A DNA stretch of 64,000 nt from an uncultured Eubacterium sp. (GTDB lineage Bacteria > Bacillota > Clostridia > Oscillospirales > Acutalibacteraceae). Positions within the stretch are counted from its first letter, which is position 1, and each line of letters begins with the position of its first letter. The position numbers were made by a program, and so were the translations under genes. Of the stretch, positions 34,367 to 43,070 are shown in pieces. The notes beneath the pieces are model-generated. The model made no database searches, was not told the DNA's origin, and saw only the letters and a list, made by a program, of their open reading frames with translations. Location: contig NZ_CAKSZA010000006.1 of NCBI RefSeq assembly GCF_934525195.1, positions 1 to 64,000 of the forward strand, written 5' to 3'.

Positions 34367-34405
34367 ATCACACTGCGGACAATGTCCGTAAAAAAGGGAG
34401 ATTAA

Positions 34406-36328
34406 ATGAAAAAATCTATAAAGAAAATTATGTCATTGCTTCTTGCAGGCACAATGCTTGTCACACCGATTACTGCATCGGCGTTTACAGGCGGAAGCAT
34501 TTTTATGGAAGAAACTTTGAAAAAGGGGAAGTATGTTTATAAAACTTACACCCATCAGGATAGATTTGCAAATATGAAAATTCAGCACGGCATTGATGTT
34601 TCGTATCACAACGGCAATCTTGATTGGTCGGCGATTAAAAACGCAGGAGTTGAATTTGCGATTTTGCGTGCGGCTTATCGTGGCTACGGTGACGAGGGTA
34701 CACTTGTGAGAGACAGCAAATTTGCCAAATATATCAGAAATGCACAGGCTTACGGAATCCCTGTCGGAGCATATATTTATTCGCAGGCGATTACAACCGC
34801 AGAAGCTGTGCAGGAGGCTAATTATATTCTTAATATTGTAAGAGGCTACAGCCTTGATATGCCTATTGTTTTTGACTACGAATTTGCAGGAGTAAAGACA
34901 GGCAGACTTGATTCCGCTTGGAGAAACGGTGAACTCAATAAAACAAAAATGACCGACATCACACTTGCATTTTGCAACACAATCAAAAGTGCGGGCTATG
35001 ATGCTATGGTCTATGCAAACAAAACATTCCTCTCAAAAAATATTGACCACGAGGTTATAGAAAATGCAGGCTATGATGTTTGGCTTGCTCATTATGTAAA
35101 CCAACCATATATAAACAAAGAGCATCCTGAAAAAAGCAAAGAATTTAACTATCAGGGTACAAATTACACAGGCGATTTCAAAATTTGGCAGTACACCTCA
35201 ACAGGCAGAATTCCGGGAATTGAAGGCAAAAGGTTCGATTGCAACTTTATGTATGGCGGTGATATTTCGTCATCGGTCAGAATTGCGGATATTCCGAATC
35301 AAATTTATTCGGGATATAGCTGTACTCCTGAATTGACTGTCAGATATGGCGACAATATTCTCACCGAGGGTCTTGAATACACCGTTTCGTATCAAAACAA
35401 TTCATCGGTCGGCAAGGCTACCGTAAATGTGCTCGGTGCAGGCATTTATGAGGGTATGCTCAATCTCACAAAGAGCTTTAACATCGTTCCCGACACCGTT
35501 AAAAACATTGAACTTTCCGATGTCAAAAACACAAGTGCGGAATTGTCTTGGTCTGCTGTTGACGGTGCAAGCGGATATATTGCTCAAATTCAAAAGAACG
35601 GCAAGTGGACAAATCTCGGCACTTATTCCGATTCAAGAACAGTTCTTAACGGTCTTATGCCGGGTTCTGTAAACAATGTTCGCATTGCCGCTTACACAAA
35701 TGTAAACGGTGTGAACTTTATGGGCGCTTACAGCGAAACGGTTAAGGTTGAAACCGCTGTCGGCGCAGTAAATCTCAAGGTTTCGGCTTATTCAAACAAT
35801 TCCGTCACCCTCACTTGGAACAAGCAAACTGCCGCAAACGGCTATGAGATTTACAAGTACGATGCTTCGTCAAAGAAGTATGTGCTTTGCAAAAATATCA
35901 CAAATTCAAATACCAACACTTGCACGGTGACAGGTCTTGCAACAAACAAAAAGTACAGCTTCAAGGCTCGTGCATACCAAATTGATGACAGCGAAAAGAC
36001 ATATTCTCCGTTTGGTGCGGTTGTTTCACAAAGCACTTCAATCGCAAAGCCAAAGTTGAATTCCGCAAAGTCAACTTCAAAGAAAAAGATTAAGGCTTCT
36101 TGGACAAAGGTAAGCGGAGCTTCGGGCTATCAGGTTATGTGGTCTACATATAAGAATTTCTCAAAGAATTATAAGACAAAGTCTGTTAAGGCAAAGTATA
36201 GCTCAAAAACTGTAACCACCGCTCAGTCAAAGAAAACTTATTATGTTCGTGTCAGAGCATACAAAACCATTTCGGGCAAAAAAGTATATTCTCAATGGAG
36301 CAATACCAAAAAGGTAAAAACAAAGTAA
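34406..36328 (+). CDS. secreted GH25 lysozyme with Fn3-like repeats
   Basis: A 640-residue exported protein: signal peptide (1-27), GH25 domain (about 55-285; HGIDVSYHNGNLDW and MPIVFDYEFAG hold the acidic residues), one module of the kind with IYSGYSCTPELTVRYGDN...GLEYTVSYQNNSSVGKATV (about 290-365), then three Fn3-like domains (about 370-455, 460-545, 550-640). The last ends in KKVKTK, like the B12-regulated protein. It starts 39 bases after the tethered GH25; a tandem pair for wall remodelling is the likely reading. Fn3 domains could bind wall or host glycans. Confidence 0.88.
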   Translation: MKKSIKKIMSLLLAGTMLVTPITASAFTGGSIFMEETLKKGKYVYKTYTHQDRFANMKIQHGIDVSYHNGNLDWSAIKNAGVEFAILRAAYRGYGDEGTLVRDSKFAKYIRNAQAYGIPVGAYIYSQAITTAEAVQEANYILNIVRGYSLDMPIVFDYEFAGVKTGRLDSAWRNGELNKTKMTDITLAFCNTIKSAGYDAMVYANKTFLSKNIDHEVIENAGYDVWLAHYVNQPYINKEHPEKSKEFNYQGTNYTGDFKIWQYTSTGRIPGIEGKRFDCNFMYGGDISSSVRIADIPNQIYSGYSCTPELTVRYGDNILTEGLEYTVSYQNNSSVGKATVNVLGAGIYEGMLNLTKSFNIVPDTVKNIELSDVKNTSAELSWSAVDGASGYIAQIQKNGKWTNLGTYSDSRTVLNGLMPGSVNNVRIAAYTNVNGVNFMGAYSETVKVETAVGAVNLKVSAYSNNSVTLTWNKQTAANGYEIYKYDASSKKYVLCKNITNSNTNTCTVTGLATNKKYSFKARAYQIDDSEKTYSPFGAVVSQSTSIAKPKLNSAKSTSKKKIKASWTKVSGASGYQVMWSTYKNFSKNYKTKSVKAKYSSKTVTTAQSKKTYYVRVRAYKTISGKKVYSQWSNTKKVKTK

Positions 36329-36420
36329 GAAATAAAGCGAGCAGGTTAATCCTGTTCGCCTCTTTTCTTTTTGCGTATATTGTGCTATAATTACTATATA
36401 TGTGATTAGCGAGGAAATGT

Positions 36421-38817
36421 ATGAAAAAAGTAATTTCTGTTTTATTATCGATAATATTTGTTTTTGCGTTTTCGAGTCCTGTTTTTGCAAAGGCGAATTC
36501 AACTCTCAATATTTCAAAGGGCGACATCGGTGCGGAGATTTCGCCCACCTTGTACGGCGTCAGCATTGATGACGCTTCATTTGGTGTTGACGGCGGATTG
36601 TCGTCAAATATGGTCAACAACAATTCGTTTGAATACAAGGACAATCCCGAATATGCGTGGGAATTCAACGGTGTTTCGCCTGTTGTGTCGAACCAAAACC
36701 CTATCAATCAAAACAACCCGACCTATGAAACAATCACGGTTGAATCATCGGGAAAAATGCTCAACAAAGGCTATACAAAACTGTTTGACAAAAAGGGAAA
36801 TTACAGCTCAAAGGTTGCTGAAAAATCAGGGATGAGCTTCAAAAAAAACACAACATATTATTTTTCGTGCTATCTGCTCAATGTTGATTTTCAGGGCAAA
36901 ATCGGTGTGTTTCTTGATTCAAAATCAAATAATGCCGACCCTGTTCAGCTTGATATAAACAGCACGAACAAGAATTCGTGGACAAAGGTCAGCGTAAAGG
37001 TTAAGTCAACGGCAACCGAAAATGGCGGACTCGGAATCAGCTTCAACGGCACAGGCTCGATTTGTATCGATTATGTCACCCTTGTTCCGGATGACAGCTT
37101 CGGTCTTGGAGACGGTGAGTGGAAATATGCTTCTCTCCGTGCGGATATGTTTGAGGCACTCAAAAATTTGAAGCCGTCATTCCTCAAGTTCCCGGGTAAT
37201 TGTACAGCCGAAAACAATGACGGTTATAATTGGAAAGACACTATCGGCGAGCCGGCGCTTCGCAGGCAGTCGGTCAGCGTGTACAACAACAGTTCAAAGG
37301 GCTATTTTGCGAACAATTCAAATATGCTTGGCTATCACGAATATTTTCAGCTTGCAAGGGACTTGAATGCCGTTCCCGTTGCTGTGGTGGGTGCAGGCAT
37401 TGCGTGTCAGACTAATGGCGAATACGAGGCTTATTCGCAGGCTCTTGACAAAACTTATATGACCGATGAGCAGTGGGAGGCTTACCTCATAAATGAGTGT
37501 GGCTTCAAAAAAAGCGAAGTCAAGGCGAGAACGGAGTACATAAATTCTCTCGGAGTGAAAAGCGTTGATGATTTCAACAAGTATGTCAACAGCATTGCGC
37601 TCACACCGGGCACTGATGATTTCATCAATTACGCACAGGATGTTCTGGACTTGATTGAATATGCAAACGCCGACAGCACGGCGGGTTATTGGGCTTCTCT
37701 TCGAAGTGCAAACGGAAGTGAACAGCCGTTTAATCTCAAATATTTGCAAATCGGCGGTGACAATTACGGCGAAACCTATTGGCGAAATTTTGATGCGTTG
37801 AAGAAGATTATCAACGAAAAATATCCCGACATTGTTGTGATTGCTTCAACAGGCTATTCGTCTGACGGAGAGGATTTTGACACCGCTTGGAACAAAATTA
37901 ATTCGTCATATTCAAGCGGACTTGCAAACGAAAAATATATTGATTCAAAGGCTTATCCGATGTCGCAATATGTTTCGAGATACGACAGCTACAATCAAAG
38001 CGGGGCAGGGGTAATCCTTGACGAATACCGCAGTTCGGCATACACCAAGGGCAACGATTTGAAGAACAATAATATGTTCAACGCTTCGCAGGAGGCTTCA
38101 TTCATCACGGGACTTGAAAAAAACAGCTCGGTTGTCAAAATGGCAAGCTATTCGCCGACTTTTTCAAAAATCGGTGCAAACACCAAAAATCAAAGCCTTG
38201 TTTGGTTTGACGGCAATGATTTGGCGTACACGCCAAGCTATTACACACAGCTTATTTTTGCAAACAATGTGGGCAAAAATTATGTCAATTCAACGCTGAA
38301 CAGCGACAGCGACGGAGTTTTTCAGAGCGTAACCGTTGACGAAACTTCACGCACGCTTTATATAAAACTTGTGAACACTTCAGGCAATCACGAAAAAATC
38401 AGCGTCAATTTGAGCGGATTTGATGAGGTTTCTGCGGTGTCACAGCAAAGTGTCGGCAGCGATTTCAAGTCGGCATTCAACAGCACAAAAAAGCAGACCG
38501 TAGCACCTCGACAGACAGAACTTGAATTTGAGGACGGCACATTTGAGGCGGAACTTGCACCGTACAGCGCAACCGTCATCAGAGTCGGCTACGAGCAAAA
38601 CAACGGCAACGGCTTCTATGCCTTGCCAGATAATTTGAACACGGAGGTTAAAGCATTCGTTCCTATGAGTATTCCTGTATTTATCATTATGATTATTGCC
38701 CTTTTTGTTGTGGGCAGCGCAGCGGGATATTTTGTGTATTCCAAGTTTGTGCTTAAAGGCAAAAAACCGAATAAGCCGAATAAAAAGAAAAAAGACGACC
38801 CAACCGATGAAGAATAA
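36421..38817 (+). CDS. GH51-like (alpha-L-arabinofuranosidase-related) surface protein with C-terminal membrane anchor
   Basis: A 798-residue protein with a signal peptide (1-23), a GH51-type start (SPTLYGVSIDD near 41-51 and GGLSSNMVNNNSFEY), an inserted carbohydrate-binding-like beta domain (about 100-225), then the barrel with FLKFPGNCTAE (254-264). The nucleophile position seems to be Glu535 in VILDEYRSS. At the acid/base site the usual GNEN motif reads GGDN (445-448), so Glu is replaced by Asp. A hydrophobic anchor (about 747-772) and a Lys-rich tail close the protein. It is probably surface-bound, either a modified enzyme or a carbohydrate-binding pseudo-enzyme. Confidence 0.75.
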   Translation: MKKVISVLLSIIFVFAFSSPVFAKANSTLNISKGDIGAEISPTLYGVSIDDASFGVDGGLSSNMVNNNSFEYKDNPEYAWEFNGVSPVVSNQNPINQNNPTYETITVESSGKMLNKGYTKLFDKKGNYSSKVAEKSGMSFKKNTTYYFSCYLLNVDFQGKIGVFLDSKSNNADPVQLDINSTNKNSWTKVSVKVKSTATENGGLGISFNGTGSICIDYVTLVPDDSFGLGDGEWKYASLRADMFEALKNLKPSFLKFPGNCTAENNDGYNWKDTIGEPALRRQSVSVYNNSSKGYFANNSNMLGYHEYFQLARDLNAVPVAVVGAGIACQTNGEYEAYSQALDKTYMTDEQWEAYLINECGFKKSEVKARTEYINSLGVKSVDDFNKYVNSIALTPGTDDFINYAQDVLDLIEYANADSTAGYWASLRSANGSEQPFNLKYLQIGGDNYGETYWRNFDALKKIINEKYPDIVVIASTGYSSDGEDFDTAWNKINSSYSSGLANEKYIDSKAYPMSQYVSRYDSYNQSGAGVILDEYRSSAYTKGNDLKNNNMFNASQEASFITGLEKNSSVVKMASYSPTFSKIGANTKNQSLVWFDGNDLAYTPSYYTQLIFANNVGKNYVNSTLNSDSDGVFQSVTVDETSRTLYIKLVNTSGNHEKISVNLSGFDEVSAVSQQSVGSDFKSAFNSTKKQTVAPRQTELEFEDGTFEAELAPYSATVIRVGYEQNNGNGFYALPDNLNTEVKAFVPMSIPVFIIMIIALFVVGSAAGYFVYSKFVLKGKKPNKPNKKKKDDPTDEE

Positions 38818-38833
38818 TTGAGCCGTTAAGAAT

Positions 38834-38866
38834 ACCCCGAAGCATCAGCTTCGGGGTTATATTTTT
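38834..38866 (+). terminator. terminator after the GH51-like gene
   Basis: ACCCCGAAGC pairs with GCTTCGGGGT around ATCA, then TATATTTTT. Confidence 0.8.
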
Positions 38867-38877
38867 CTGTGATGATT

Positions 38878-39084
38878 TTAAGGTTTGTCCGTTATTCCAA
38901 GAAGATAATCTGTGCTTACATTATAATATTCTGCAAGTGTCAGAAGATGATGTATAGGCAATTCATTTGCACCACGCTCATATCGAGCATACATTGTTTG
39001 TGATGTGTTCAAAATTTCTGCAATTTCCTGTTGCGTTTTGTCGTTGTCCTCTCGCAAATCTCTCATTCGCTTAATATAGTCCAT
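38878..39084 (-). CDS. small XRE-family transcriptional regulator
   Basis: A 68-residue protein that is nearly all helix-turn-helix: MRDLREDNDKTQQEIAEIL, then SQTMYARYERGANELPI and a LAEYYNVSTDYLLG tail. It has no sensor domain, like phage Cro/CI or clostridial SinR-type repressors. Start with GAGGTG. It faces a small secreted-protein gene across 119 bases; three copies of a 7-base half-site lie in between, so autoregulation and control of the neighbour is likely. Confidence 0.88.
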   Translation of the reverse strand: MDYIKRMRDLREDNDKTQQEIAEILNTSQTMYARYERGANELPIHHLLTLAEYYNVSTDYLLGITDKP

Positions 39085-39122
39085 AATATCACCTCGTACT
39101 TTTATTATATGTAGTACAAAAG

Positions 39123-39158
39123 TTTACTATTGACTTTAGTAAATATTTTTACTATAAT
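39123..39158 (+). promoter_or_regulatory. promoter with candidate XRE operator half-sites
   Basis: TTGACT (39130-39135), 17 bases, TATAAT (39153-39158) drive the secreted protein. TTTACTA (39123-39129), its inverse TAGTAAA (39137-39143) and TTTACTA (39148-39154) flank the -35 and overlap the -10. The first two form an inverted repeat with a centre in the -35 box. Confidence 0.6.
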
Positions 39159-39203
39159 TTAACTGTAAGAATAAAAATTACTTATAAAAAGAGAGGTAAA
39201 TGT

Positions 39204-39947
39204 ATGAAAAAGTTAATAAGTGTTTTACTTTCAACAGTGATTATGTTAAGTGCTGTAATGGGTTTGAATTTCACCGTATATGCGGCAGGAATAACTGCGA
39301 ACGATGCTCAATCAATTAGTTTAAACATTGAATACAGCGGAACTTTACAATCCGGTGAATTAAATGAACAGTTTGATTTTTATTCTTTTGAAATGCCGGA
39401 AACCGGAAATGCAACGATAAAAGTAGATTTATTTGATAGTAAATATAATTCATTTTGCTACATTTTTGATTCAAATGGTAATGAAATAGAAAGACTTCAT
39501 AGTTCCTATAACAAGGCTTTTGATTGTTATAAGATTGATAAAACAGTAGCATTAAAAAGAGGAATGTACTATATTTCAATTTCAAATTACAGCATTGACG
39601 GACACCGCTATAATCTTGGTGGTACATATTATTTTTCTGTGAATTACACAGAAAAATTAGGTAAAATACTCAATCTAAAATTAAAGGCACTGAAAAACGC
39701 AAAAATAAAGGCAAGATGGGATAGTGTTAATGGTGCAAGTGGATATCAAATTTATTATTCAAAGAATAAGAACTTTAAAAAAGTAATAGCAAAAAAAGTT
39801 ATAAATAACGGTCGAACCACATCATATATTGGTAAGAAATTTACAAAAGGCAAAACTTACTATGTGAAAATTCGTGCATATAAGAACATAAACGGTCAAA
39901 AGGTTTATGGTAAATGGTCAAATATAAAGAGTGTTAAGTGTAAATAA
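39204..39947 (+). CDS. small secreted protein with PPC-like and Fn3-like domains
   Basis: A 247-residue exported protein: signal peptide (1-28, MKKLISVLLSTVIML...VYA), a beta domain (about 35-150) resembling the prepeptidase C-terminal type (FDFYSFEMPETGNATIKVDL, RGMYYISISNY), and a Fn3-like domain ending SVKCK. No catalytic motif. The regulator gene at 38878-39084 faces it. I infer an adhesive or binding role outside the cell. Confidence 0.75.
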   Translation: MKKLISVLLSTVIMLSAVMGLNFTVYAAGITANDAQSISLNIEYSGTLQSGELNEQFDFYSFEMPETGNATIKVDLFDSKYNSFCYIFDSNGNEIERLHSSYNKAFDCYKIDKTVALKRGMYYISISNYSIDGHRYNLGGTYYFSVNYTEKLGKILNLKLKALKNAKIKARWDSVNGASGYQIYYSKNKNFKKVIAKKVINNGRTTSYIGKKFTKGKTYYVKIRAYKNINGQKVYGKWSNIKSVKCK

Positions 39948-39963
39948 ATTTTTGCACAAAAAG

Positions 39964-39985
39964 CCCCGAAGCTACTGCTTCGGGG
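39964..39985. terminator. hairpin between convergent genes
   Basis: CCCCGAAGC pairs with GCTTCGGGG around TACT. The minus-strand reading is followed by CTTTTTGTG, so it suits the trmL side as well. Confidence 0.75.
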
Positions 39986-39999
39986 TTGTGTAGTTTAAT

Positions 40000-40034
40000 G
40001 CTATAATAAACTGTAGGGGCGAACTGTGTTCGCC
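40000..40034. repeat. short palindromic repeat, copy B
   Basis: CTATAATAAACTGTAGGGGCGAAC..TTCGCC, the same unit as at 319-350, here four bases beyond the trmL stop. Confidence 0.7.
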
Positions 40035-40038
40035 TGTT

Positions 40039-40539
40039 TTACCATTCTAAATTATGCAGTTTGCCTTTTTGGACTAATTCGGGGTAATCCCATTGGCGGA
40101 GCACCTCATATGTGCCGATTGCCACGGCGTTTGAGAGGTTAAGGCTTCTGATGATGCCCCTCATCGGCATACGCACGCACCAATCGTGGTTTGCTTTGAG
40201 CAATTCCTCGGGCAAGCCTTTTGTTTCCTTGCCGAAAACGAGGTAGCAGTTGTTTGGATATTCAACATCCGAGTGTGCTTGCTCGGCTTTGGTGGAAAAA
40301 TAATAAAATGTTCCGCCCTTGTTTTTCTCAAAAAACTCCTCGGTGCTGTCGTAAAATGTGATGTCGAGCTTGTCCCAATAGTCAAGACCTGCTCTTTTCA
40401 CCTGCTTGTCGGTGATGTGGAAACCCATAGGCCCTACAAGATGAAGCCTTGCTCCTGTTGCGGCGCAGGTTCTTGCAATGTTGCCTGTGTTCTGCGGAAT
40501 TTCAGGCTCTATGAGCACGATGTTAAGCGAGTGTTCCAT
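40039..40539 (-). CDS. trmL: tRNA (cytidine/uridine-2'-O-)-methyltransferase TrmL
   Basis: A 166-residue SPOUT methyltransferase that modifies the wobble base of leucine tRNAs. EPEIPQNTGNIARTCAATGARLHLVGPMGF at the N-terminus, and the knotted SAM site VFGKETKGLPEELL then IRSLNLSNAVAIGTYE at the C-terminus. The start overlaps the 3' end of nagA (17 bases). Last gene of the dusB-nagA-trmL transcript. Confidence 0.93.
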   Translation of the reverse strand: MEHSLNIVLIEPEIPQNTGNIARTCAATGARLHLVGPMGFHITDKQVKRAGLDYWDKLDITFYDSTEEFFEKNKGGTFYYFSTKAEQAHSDVEYPNNCYLVFGKETKGLPEELLKANHDWCVRMPMRGIIRSLNLSNAVAIGTYEVLRQWDYPELVQKGKLHNLEW

Positions 40540-41641
40540 TGATGTAAACCTCTTTTATACTGAAATTTTCATCGGTGACAATCAAATCGGCGCATTTGCC
40601 GACTGCGATTGAACCGATATTTTTATCCTCTTTGATAACCTTTGCCGGGTTGATTGTGCAGGATTTGAGCGCTGTTTTGAAATCAATTCCGAATTCAAGC
40701 AAATTTTTGAACTCGTCAAAAACATTGGTGATTGAAGCGGCAATTGTGCCGTCCTCAAGTTTTGCCACCTTGTAGCCGTCCTTGACATAGGTCATCTGAC
40801 CGCCAAGCTCATATTCGCCGATTCCGAGACCCGCACCACGCATTGAATCGCTGATTACGCAGGCTCTGTCCTCGCCCAAAATTTTAAATGTGTTTCGCAA
40901 AACGGCAGGGCAGATGTGCTCGCCGTCACAGATGAGCTCCGCCGTGATGTCGCTGTCAAGCACCGTGCCGACAATTCCTGCTTCACGGTGCGTCATAGGG
41001 GTCATTGCGTTGTAAAGATGCGTTGCGTGTGCAACACCGCTTGCAATAGCCTCCTTTGTTTGCTGTGCGTTTGCCGAACTGTGACCGACAGAAATCGTCA
41101 AATTTTCCTTTTCCTTTGTGATAAAATCCTGCGTGTCGCTTGCTTCGGGAGCAATGGTAATCAGCTTGATTTTGTCGTTGATTGAAAGCAACTCGTCAAC
41201 CTCTTTTGTGCTTGCCGGACGGATGAATTCTCTGTTTTGTGCGCCTGCCTTTGCTTCGGCAATGTACGGACCTTCAAGGTTTATGCCCGCAAGTTTCGAT
41301 TTCGGTGCGGTGTATCCGCTTGCCGATTTAACTATTTCTTTCAGCTTTTCGTGCGAAAGAGTCATTGTTGTTCCGCAAAATGAGGTTACACCGTGTTTTG
41401 CAAGATATGTGCTGATTGCGTCAATGCTGTCGGTTGTGCCGTCAGAAAAGTCTGCGCCTGCACCGCCGTGAATGTGGATGTCGATAAATCCCGGAAAAAT
41501 GATGCAGTCGGTCATATCACGAACTTCGTCATTTTCTGCGTCAAAAAATCCGATTTCGGCAATTTTGCCGTTTTCAATTTTTATGTCGCCGAATTCCTTT
41601 TCAAATTCTTCGTTGATGAATGTGCAGTTTTTGAGAATCAT
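40523..41641 (-). CDS. nagA: N-acetylglucosamine-6-phosphate deacetylase
   Basis: A 372-residue amidohydrolase that gives glucosamine 6-phosphate. Metal-binding FIDIHIHGGAGADFSDGT near residue 50, EGPYIAEAKAGAQN, GHSSANAQQTKEA, ATHLYNAMTPMTHREAG and VISDSMRGAG (catalytic Asp). No nagB or transporter is next to it; it is placed between dusB and trmL with overlaps at both ends, so it may serve wall recycling rather than an inducible sugar operon. Confidence 0.93.
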   Translation of the reverse strand: MILKNCTFINEEFEKEFGDIKIENGKIAEIGFFDAENDEVRDMTDCIIFPGFIDIHIHGGAGADFSDGTTDSIDAISTYLAKHGVTSFCGTTMTLSHEKLKEIVKSASGYTAPKSKLAGINLEGPYIAEAKAGAQNREFIRPASTKEVDELLSINDKIKLITIAPEASDTQDFITKEKENLTISVGHSSANAQQTKEAIASGVAHATHLYNAMTPMTHREAGIVGTVLDSDITAELICDGEHICPAVLRNTFKILGEDRACVISDSMRGAGLGIGEYELGGQMTYVKDGYKVAKLEDGTIAASITNVFDEFKNLLEFGIDFKTALKSCTINPAKVIKEDKNIGSIAVGKCADLIVTDENFSIKEVYINGTLA

Positions 41642-42603
41642 AATTCTGCCTCCTTGATTATGCGATATGACAACTCCTGGAGCTGTTCAAAATGCTCGTA
41701 TTTGCTGATTTCGGCACGGAGCTTTGCACCGCCTCGCATACCTTTTGTGTAGTACGCTGCGTGGTGTCGAGCCTCTCGCATAGCTGTGTATTCGCCTTTG
41801 TATTCGATTATTTTTTGAATATGCTTTAGCATAACATTCATTTTTTCAATCGTTGACGGCTCCGGAAGAACTCTGCATTCCGAAAGATAAGCGTTGATTC
41901 GGGAGAATACCCACGGATTGCCGAGCGCACCTCTGCCAATCATTATTGCATCGGCATTCGTCTTTTCAAGCATAATCGCCGCCGACTGCTCATCTGTTAT
42001 GTCGCCGTTTGCAATAACGGGGATGTCAAGTGAGTTTTTCACCTCTGCAATGATGTCGTAGTCAACCGTTCCGCTGTACATCTGCTGTCGTGTTCTGCCG
42101 TGCACCGCAACAGCGCTTGCCCCTGCTTTTTGTGCAAGAAGTGCCATTTCAACAGCGTTGATGTTGTCGTCATCCCAACCTTTGCGGATTTTGACCGTGA
42201 CGGGAATGTCCACCGCTTCAACGACCGCCTTTGTGATTTCGTATGCAAGCTGTGGATTTTTCATCAGGCTTGCACCTCCGCCGTTCATGGCAACTTTCGG
42301 AGCAGGACAGCCCATATTTATGTCAATTATATTTGGCTTGTATTCAAGGCATTTGACTGCCGCATGAGCCATAATTTCAGGGTCGTCACCAAAAATCTGT
42401 GCTCCGCACGGACGCTCATTGCCGATTGTCAACAGCTCTCCGCTTTTTTTGTCGCCCATTGTCAAACCTTTTGACGACACCATTTCCGTCACCGTGTATG
42501 CCGCTCCGAATTGTGTGCACAGTTCTCTGAACGCCCTGTCCGCAATTCCTGCCATCGGTGCCAAAAATGCAATATTTGTAAATTCTAAATCGCCGATTTT
42601 CAT
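41638..42603 (-). CDS. dusB: tRNA-dihydrouridine synthase
   Basis: A 321-residue FMN-dependent Dus enzyme. LAPMAGIADRAFRELC, INMGCPAPKVAMNGGGASL with the catalytic Cys of the GCP motif, VTVKIRKGWDDDN, AVHGRTRQQMYSG and NGDI/MIGRGALGNPW for FMN binding. DusB type. First gene of a three-gene overlapping operon; the stop overlaps the nagA start. Confidence 0.93.
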   Translation of the reverse strand: MKIGDLEFTNIAFLAPMAGIADRAFRELCTQFGAAYTVTEMVSSKGLTMGDKKSGELLTIGNERPCGAQIFGDDPEIMAHAAVKCLEYKPNIIDINMGCPAPKVAMNGGGASLMKNPQLAYEITKAVVEAVDIPVTVKIRKGWDDDNINAVEMALLAQKAGASAVAVHGRTRQQMYSGTVDYDIIAEVKNSLDIPVIANGDITDEQSAAIMLEKTNADAIMIGRGALGNPWVFSRINAYLSECRVLPEPSTIEKMNVMLKHIQKIIEYKGEYTAMREARHHAAYYTKGMRGGAKLRAEISKYEHFEQLQELSYRIIKEAEL

Positions 42604-42664
42604 AAATTTTCCAATCCGAATTAATCTCTTAATTCACACTTATTACCTTGATTAATACGCTCAT

Positions 42665-42693
42665 AATATATCATATTAATAATGTAAAATCAA
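42665..42693 (-). promoter_or_regulatory. probable promoter of dusB-nagA-trmL
   Basis: On the minus strand TTGATT (42688-42693), 17 bases, TATATT (42665-42670). Confidence 0.5.
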
Positions 42694-43070
42694 ATGAAAT
42701 CAAAACATTAAATGCGAATTTAAAAATATTTAGCAGTTTTTTACAATTAATAATAAATCTTGCAAAAGGCATTGACATATTTGTAATAATGTGTTACTCT
42801 TTTGTTACCTATGAAGATACAAAATGTAGCAAATTGTGTATCCAAAAAAGGAACTACACCATATATTGTGTATTTGTTACGAAAAAGCAATATATTTAGA
42901 AGCCTAACAGATTACAAAACGGTAAAAATCGGTGACTTTTTATTCACATTACGTTGGTAATTTGTTATAATTCAATATGTACGATATTATGCATATTGCA
43001 TAATTGCGACTACATAAATTTGATTTCTACTTTTATTTATATATATTACCTTATGAACGGAGGGAAAATC
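42694..43070. other. AT-rich intergenic region upstream of murA
   Basis: About 470 bases separate dusB and murA. TTGACA (42772-42777) with a weaker TACTCT (42795-42800) may be a promoter; a better one lies nearer to murA. An 83-codon open frame in the middle has a composition typical of noncoding AT-rich DNA and no ribosome binding site, so I do not call it. No conserved RNA is recognised. Confidence 0.4.
42943..42971 (+). promoter_or_regulatory. promoter of murA
   Basis: TTCACA (42943-42948), 17 bases, TATAAT (42966-42971), 100 bases before the start codon. Confidence 0.65.

Noticed and set aside
42648..42899. 83-codon open frame in the murA upstream gap
   Set aside because: No ribosome binding site, AT-rich noncoding-like composition (Ile, Asn, Tyr, Lys), no motif.
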